NCBI GenBank assembly: GCA_002118135.1
Contig: BDIU01000418.1
Location: forward strand, 1 to 19,903
DNA from: Trebouxia sp. TZW2008
Lineage: Eukaryota > Chlorophyta > Trebouxiophyceae > Trebouxiales > Trebouxiaceae
Length of the DNA: 19,903 nucleotides
Direction of reading: 5' to 3'
The notes below the pieces were generated by a model that worked only from the letters and a program-made list of their open reading frames with translations, ran no database searches and was not told the origin of the DNA. Below are positions 15,239 through 19,903 of this stretch, piece after piece. Position numbers and translations under genes: made by a program. Numbering within the stretch: position 1 is the stretch's first letter; every line of letters starts with the position of its first letter.

Positions 15239-15563
15239 TCATACTTTAGTGCCAAAGCAGTGCTGCTGCTGGCCTGACTGAGGCTGTGAGCCCTTTTGAA
15301 GATAAATATTGAGCATATGGGACGGTGTGACGGCAATGGGCACCAGCACATCTGATGGAGGCTCAGAAGGCTGGCAAAAGTTGAGAGTTCTCTGCATGTG
15401 AGCTTCACCTGATGGCACAGCCTGGATGATAGGCAGGGCAGCCAGCATTAGGGATGTGGCCATCTATGGCTGTAGCTTGCTTATAGCCTTGCAGCAGCTG
15501 CTGACCCGCTTGACGTGCAAGCCCAAGCGCGCTTTGAAGCTGCCTCAAGCCCTCTGCAGATGC
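15239..15563 (-). pseudogene. Inverted, shortened copy of gene C exons
   Basis: Read on the minus strand, this tract repeats QLQSALGLARQAGQQLLQG, then MATSLMLAALPIIQAVPSG, then PSEPPSDVLVPIAVTPSHML and a Gln-rich end. These are the same blocks, in the same order, as gene C exons at 12776-13760. Most of the 600-base intron and part of the second exon are missing between the blocks, and the first block is out of frame with the next. It is therefore a decayed inverted copy, about 2 kb from the plus-strand original. Confidence 0.65.
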
Positions 15564-15663
15564 TCCTGCTGGCAAGTGCTGCTGTTGCTGGCAGCCTACA
15601 GATTCACCATCATGTTCATCACCAAGCTTTGCGTGCTTTCTAAAGAGGATCAGGGACCCAGCT

Positions 15664-15785
15664 AGGTGGTTACAGAAGCCGTGACCTCCATTTAAGCTAT
15701 TTTGAAATAAGCATTTTTGTGCCAGTGCAAAGTATAGCTTCAGTATAAGACCCTGCCAGCAACATCAGTTTGACATCACTGAAGG
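15664..15785. other. Short spacer, nothing recognised
   Basis: No coding or repeat feature is supported here beyond a 16-base word, TTTTGTGCCAGTGCAA, shared with 19103-19118. Confidence 0.35.
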
Positions 15786-15983
15786 TTGCTGATCACCGTA
15801 ATGCAACATGTTCCACACTCTGGCACAGAAGCTAGGTGTGCGTGTCCCAAGTGCTGTCTTGCCAGGCCGGCTGCTAGGTGGATGTTGCAACCATACTGCT
15901 ATGTCACATGTCATGCTGTTGTGGGCTTGTTGAAGTCACTGCTCTACCCTGCCGTCCTCAACTTGCAAGCAGCAGCACTGTGA
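15786..15983 (+). pseudogene. Copy of the LLxxLL helical exon module
   Basis: The open frame ends TCHAVVGLLKSLLYPAVLNL then QAAAL and stop. Its last 75 bases align with both arms of the 11857-11990 palindrome, most closely with the inverted arm, where the identical CTCTACCCTGCCGTCCTCAA word occurs on the minus strand. It is probably a stray duplicated exon rather than a gene. Confidence 0.3.
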
Positions 15984-16199
15984 CAAAGATAAACGTGTCA
16001 TTGCTTGCATTTGCGCAACCAATTTTTAGTTTAAATTTTCTTGTCAAAAGGGTGATTGATGAGTCAACATGATGTTGAGTGCTTCAAAAACTGCAGACCT
16101 CTGTCTTGCGTGGCTTACATGCTTCCTTAACACAGTCAGTGCTGTTCTTAATACAAGGTAGATGGTCCTCATTAGTGTATTGATTTGCTGCAAATTGAG

Positions 16200-16373
16200 A
16201 GCAAGCACTGCGCCTTTGTGACTTTTGCAAGCAGGCTGGTAGCAGAGACTGCTGCTGAGGCGCTGAGCAACCGGCTCATCATCAAGGGCAACAGTTGTCG
16301 CCTGCTGTGGGGCAAGCCTCAGCAGAAGAGAAATGATGCAGCTGCAGCTGCTGCCAGCATACTGCCAACACAG
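16200..16373 (+). pseudogene. RBM22: RBM22-like exon, C-terminal half of RRM
   Basis: Fifty-eight codons in phase 0 run from an AG at 16198-16199 to a donor CAG then GTTGGT. The acceptor side is weak (AAATTGAG), and the preceding RRM half with a YVGGL-type RNP2 motif was not found upstream. The block covers the RNP1-like strand, helix alpha-2 and the final strand, then QQKRNDAAAAAASILPTQ as the start of the C-terminal tail. Confidence 0.65.
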
Positions 16374-17182
16374 GTTGGTACAAGATTTCTGGAAATAAAG
16401 CTGTGTGGACACAGTTCAATGCTTCTGTATGCATCTAGCGTGGTCATAGAACCTCACTGGAAAGCCCCCAAGTCATCATAACAGGTCAGTGCTGCTTTGA
16501 TGTCTTCAGCATACACAAGACTTGCCATGTTGCAGGGCCCTTAAAACCGTTTTGGGCTGACTGCATTGCATGTATCTTTTTGGCAACAGTCTGATCGCCT
16601 TGACAGGGCTGTTTTACCAGACGTTCACAGGTTGTATGGTGTATGGAAGCTCACTATAAGCTGTGCGCTGGGAAAGAGTGCAATGTACTCCAATCACAGT
16701 ATGAGCTGTGTGCATCTTTGATGAGTTGCAAACAGCACAGTCTGTCTACAGCTGTCATTGATAGGCAAGACTTGAAAGCAGACTCGTGCTTATAAGCCCG
16801 CAAGTTGATGCAAGACTGATACTGCCCTTTGACATTGCACTGATAGCCATGATATGCAGAAATTTGGCTACAGATTCTGGTTTATGGCAGCTGCTGATAC
16901 TTCAATCCGGTTTCAAGCTTACAAACCTCTTGTTGCCTGAAGTGTTGGTCTCATCTCAGACAACAATTGCGCCAGCACGCATGCAAAAGAGTCACAGTGC
17001 CAGCTGCTGCCATTCAGAGAGTCAAACAACACTTGCGCTCAGTGAAGTACACATGCCTTAGGGAAGGCTGCTAATCTTGATCATGTTTGGGCTGTTGGCA
17101 ATGATATTGCACCGAGATTGCCGTCGCTGATGTTTTGTCCACAAGGTCACACTGTACCTTGCATGTTTTGCCTGGCTTGCAG
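16374..17182. other. Intron-like spacer within the RBM22 fragment
   Basis: No exon with family resemblance was recognised here. One open frame (16786-17061) has no domain. Confidence 0.35.
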
Positions 17183-17484
17183 TTGCAGCATGCACAGGCG
17201 CCAGCAGCACCACAAGCACCAGTCAACTACTTCAACCTAACCTCCTGTAGGCCCCAGAGCCGGGCCCCCTTGCCCTTGCCCTAACCCTTACCCTTATGGA
17301 CCCATCAGCCGTGGGCACTCATGCACAAAGAGACACTAAAGATGATGATGGCAACACACAAGATCAAAAGAGGCAAAGACAAAACCTTGGTGAAGGTGAA
17401 GCAAATGGAAATGCAGGACCGATGCCTGTTGTCAGCAGCTTCAGCTACAGGTCACGCCAGAACTTATGTTTGCTCAGAAAATAA

Positions 17485-17924
17485 CAGTGTTTGCTTAACT
17501 TCCCCAGCTTTTCTTGCTTGCAGCCTGTGGATACTACTGTGCTTATGTACAATAAGCATCCATGCAATGTCATAGATGCTGCAGAAAATGCAGCACAGTA
17601 TTTGTTTTGTTGAGTTTGTGCGTTGACAAGCGCTCTGTTCGGGATTTTGCAGCATGAACTTTGCCCTTGAAATTTTTTTATCATTTGAAGTTCAATGAAA
17701 GAAGTCATCAAACATCGGAGTGCAGATTGTGCAACCAGCAAAACAAAGCATTGTGAACATGCAGCCTTCTCAGCATTCGTTGTCCTGGACTGCCAATATG
17801 GGACTACAATACTGAAGATTGTCAAAGGCTTAATGATGGTGGTCAACTATGCACAGCCCACAAGACATGCAGTCCACGACAAGATCTGCTCTTGCAACAC
17901 AACACGATGCAGTGCTGCACTTGC
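17485..17924. other. Convergent intergenic region
   Basis: It lies between the 3' end of the RBM22 fragment (plus) and the stop of gene B (minus). It is AT-richer than its surroundings, with a T-run near 17671-17680. No gene, RNA or repeat is supported. Confidence 0.4.
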
Positions 17925-18517
17925 CTAAAATCCTGCTCCTGAGTCTGGCCACCACAGCTGAACTTGCACACTTGCTGCCGTGCTTGATGTCTGAAGAACT
18001 GGTGTCACTAGTGCAAAAATCCCTTCATCTGACCACATTTTCCAGAAAATCTGGTGGTTCTCCAGAATTGCCTGTGCAAGTCTTTCTGGAGACAGTGCCA
18101 TTTCTGACAGATTTACTTGGTACTTGTTGGGCAAGTCCTCCATCACAGCGTACTGAATAATGTGGTTGTAGTCTTGTACAACGTCCACTTCGTTGCCCCT
18201 ATAAGGCCGGCCATTGTGCATTTTGACGTGCTGCTGTGCTGATGGACGACCCTGGGAATCAACACTTGGTGCAACTCGATGGGCCCGAAAGTAGGCCACT
18301 CCTAGAATTGCTTTTGCAAACAGCATGATCTTTGGTCTCTGCTTCTGTTCATGCTCCTGTCTTGCCCTTACAAGATCAGCAAGCATTCCTAGAGGGTAAG
18401 CTGGTTGAGGAACAACTGCCTGTGGAGTGTAGACAGTCAAGCCCTGTGAGGAGGGCCAGTCCTGGACAGACAACGCCTGTAAGGACAGTCCCGACTCCGG
18501 CGCATCGTCTCTAGAAG
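17925..18517 (-). CDS. Gene B terminal exon (196 codons)
   Basis: The acceptor AACGTGCAG lies above 18517; the exon is entered in phase 1 and runs to a TAG. It holds most of the protein. Composition is balanced, with many charged and aromatic residues, in contrast to the Ser/Cys/His-rich shadows of this genome, which supports real coding. The block IMLFAKAILGVAYFRAHRVA is hydrophobic but interrupted by charges, so it is not a confident membrane helix. ALSPERLAQAILENHQIFWK looks helical. Confidence 0.6.
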
Positions 18518-19380
18518 CTGCACGTTCCACAGAAAGTCCATTCAGGACACAAGATGCTCAGGCTACCGATTTGAGGACACTATTGGTCAGTCAAATAACA
18601 AGCACAGCTGAGTGTGCCCTTCAACAGCATTCGAATTCCAGCATTGGAAGTCCAACAATACCAAAGCCCCAGTCAAGGGTGGCTGGATTGTTGGCAGAAG
18701 TATGCTGCAATGTCAATGCACATGCCAGCCTTGTTGGCTGGCTAAAGCATGTGAAGTTCTTCCACATGAGGAGATGACAAACGGGAATCAAGCAGTCACA
18801 TCCCAGAGAGATTGCAGCCAGTGAGTTGAAAATTTGCGAGGCAGCTGCAAGTGGAGTTGGAGAGTCACATCAGTCATAGCAAAAGAATGGCGAATGTACC
18901 ATGTAGTGTCATCAGGGACTGCATCCAGCACTGTTGACCACTACTCATGTTGCTGATGCGACCTTTGCAAGGCAACTCGCAGACATGTGTGATTATGTGT
19001 AGCTCAGTGTACGCATAAATCAAGAAATGGATTCAATGTCGCTGTCGCTGTTGCTGTCGCTGTCACAGCCTTATAGCTATAGCTATTGGGTGAGGCATGG
19101 CCATTTTGTGCCAGTGCAAGTTGTTGAACAGCCCGGGTTGTCTTGCGGCAATGCACCCTCAGGCATCAGCGCTGCATTTAATCGGATCATTTTGCGGCGC
19201 ACCTGGCAAAAGAGTCCGCAACCTTTGACAAATCGCCTCGGGTCCGCCCTCAAAGAACAACGGTCTGTCTCTTGCAGGCCGCTGTAGCAGCAGTCCTTCA
19301 AGTCTTGGGATGTCTGCTTTGGTGAAGCCAGCGTCCTCTGAGATCGGCAAATCTCTGAGCTGCGTTTTCCAGTCCGCCAT
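17925..19380 (-). CDS. Gene B: four-exon hypothetical protein of about 291 residues
   Basis: Minus-strand exons 19203-19380, 18783-18844, 18662-18704 and 17925-18517 join in phases 1, 0 and 1 without a stop. The ATG at 19380 has a strong context (CACCCATGG). The N-terminus is MADWKTQLRDLPISEDAGFT. Later come ASQIFNSLAAISLGCDC, then a Pro/Gln-rich linker (YTPQAVVPQPAYPLGM) and a C-terminal block that looks like a folded domain: RARQEHEQKQRPKIMLFAKA, GNEVDVVQDYNHIIQYAVME, NHQIFWKMWSDEGIFALVTP. The end is TAG at 17925. No signal peptide or membrane segment is obvious. I do not recognise the family. The two small middle exons are inferred from phase and splice sites only. Confidence 0.55.
19037..19066. 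repeat. Short (GCTGTC)n microsatellite
   Basis: Five imperfect GCTGTC/GCTGTT hexamers lie in the first intron of gene B, followed by a TATAGCTATAGCTA palindromic stretch at 19072-19085. Confidence 0.7.
19203..19380 (-). CDS. Gene B first exon
   Basis: Fifty-nine codons plus one base run from ATG at 19380 to the donor CCAG then GTGCGC. The peptide includes MADWKTQLRDLPISEDAGFT and KADIPRLEGLLLQRPARDRP, then LFFEGGPEAICQRLRTLLP. It lies in a CpG-rich patch with TATA-like motifs upstream, so this ATG is favoured over the upstream in-frame codons. Confidence 0.6.
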
Positions 19381-19446
19381 GGGTGTTGTCAGATCCTGCA
19401 GAAGTAAGCAAGCTTCACTTCGCCGGCTCAGGCGCGGCACCTGCGA

Positions 19447-19480
19447 TTTTATATCATGATTCAACGGTCGCGCTATATAG
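19447..19480 (-). promoter_or_regulatory. TATA-like motifs upstream of gene B
   Basis: On the minus strand CTATATAG lies at 19473-19480 and GATATAAAAT at 19446-19455, about 95 and 70 bases before the ATG at 19380. Either could position initiation of gene B. Both lie within a CpG-dense patch (19150-19700). Functional use is inferred. Confidence 0.35.
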
Positions 19481-19903
19481 TAGCTCGCACACATCCTGTA
19501 GCTTGCCTGTGCCAGGACCTATCGACAACGAGTCGTCACTTTCCCGAGGATGCACCCCAGCGTCACTCTAGGCTCTATCCGACACTTGCTGCATAACAAG
19601 ATTGTGTGCAGAGGCCTCGAGCGTGCAAGTGCTACTATGCCATCGGGGAGCACAACTGCAAGCGTTGCGCACGGTGCGGGTGCTCCCCCCCGCCCCGCCC
19701 GCCACCTACCCCTCATTTGCTATCCTCATGCTGATGACACACAGACAGACACCCTAACTTAGTAAAGTATGACGCATGAGAGAAGAGAGAATATTTTTAC
19801 ATGCTTTAGCCAGCCAACAAGGCTGATCACATGTGCCACTCTGTGGCAATGACTATATGTCCATGAAATTCAGGCAGTCTATGACATAGTGAAACACCCC
19901 CAA
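19481..19903. other. Upstream region of gene B, no gene recognised
   Basis: The first half is CpG-rich and has a C-rich run near 19685-19710; the second half is AT-rich. Frames on either strand are short and of biased composition. Apart from the 27-bp repeat at 19799-19825, nothing was identified. Confidence 0.4.

Larger units (their letters stand above)
16200..17484 (+). pseudogene. RBM22: RBM22/SLT11-like splicing factor, C-terminal fragment with frameshifts
   Basis: RBM22 (yeast Ecm2/Cwc2 counterpart) is a spliceosomal protein that contacts U6 snRNA. Exon 16200-16373 encodes the second half of its RRM: KHCAFVTFASRLVAETAAEA and LSNRLIIKGNSCRLLWGKPQ, with the RNP1-like CAFVTF and the LxWGKPQ end typical of the family. 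A second exon from 17183 gives QAPVNYFNL, matching the family's NYFNL motif. MDPSAVGT at 17296 matches the conserved MDPxxMG motif. Between these the frame must change twice (near 17237 and near 17294), and a TAA at 17279 closes the first frame. The zinc fingers and first RRM half are not found upstream in the window. Pseudogene is the best call; a missed intron or sequence errors are alternatives. Confidence 0.65.
18726..19825. repeat. 27-bp identical sequence present in inverted orientation
   Basis: ACATGCTTTAGCCAGCCAAC plus AAGGCTG occurs on the plus strand at 19799-19825, and its exact reverse complement lies at 18726-18752. The first is upstream of gene B and the second is in its second intron. 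Part of it (AGCC, five bases, GGCT) can form a small hairpin. Confidence 0.8.

Noticed and set aside
17271..17296. CCCTAACCCTTACCCTTA stretch resembling a telomere repeat
   Set aside because: It is only two or three irregular units and falls inside the Pro/Leu-coding tail of the RBM22 fragment, which explains it better.
19519..19762. Short frames on both strands at the right end as a divergent partner of gene B
   Set aside because: Composition is driven by the C-rich run near 19690, and there is no start context, domain or splice support.

Overview
The window looks like nuclear DNA of a eukaryotic microalga, most likely a green alga of the trebouxiophyte kind. This is inference, not a proven assignment. 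Support: genes are split into short exons bounded by GT-AG introns; there is no bacterial-style operon or ribosome binding site; TGTAA, the usual chlorophyte polyadenylation signal, follows one gene end; and one fragment is closest, as I recall the family, to plant and algal RBM22. Composition is rich in TGCAGC/GCAAGC words and poor in CpG, except for two CpG-dense patches (about 7,150-7,950 and 19,150-19,700). Each patch coincides with the likely 5' end of a minus-strand gene.

Layout. (1) 342 to about 7,490, minus strand: gene A, a multi-exon gene whose internal exons almost all join in phase 0. It encodes a predicted protein of about 900 residues with an unrecognised N-terminal half and a long Ala/Ser/Thr/Gly/Pro-rich tail carrying an Arg/Gly/Lys patch. 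Its introns hold hexanucleotide arrays, a 174-bp Tc1/mariner (pogo-like) miniature element with TA target duplications, a G-quadruplex-prone array, an orphan ORF, and tandemly duplicated splice acceptor/exon starts. (2) 7,500-9,700: little clear coding content, plus a 297-bp tandem duplication. (3) 9,600-15,700: a repeat-dense tract holding plus-strand gene C (helix-rich, Gln-rich, alpha-solenoid-like, probably decaying). It contains many tandemly duplicated exons with flanking intron, inverted copies of the same exons, three foldback structures, and a retrotransposon gag zinc-knuckle relic arranged as a 2 x 132-bp inverted repeat. (4) 15,780-17,484, plus strand: fragments of the splicing factor RBM22, with the N-terminal two thirds missing and two apparent frameshifts. 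(5) 17,925-19,380, minus strand: gene B, four exons in consistent phase, a strong start context and TATA-like motifs, encoding about 291 residues of unrecognised function.

No functional pathway links the genes. The strongest theme is genome dynamics: repeated exon-scale tandem and inverted duplication, foldbacks and decayed element remnants between two apparently intact minus-strand genes. All exon models were made by eye from splice-site and phase logic, without transcripts or database searches.
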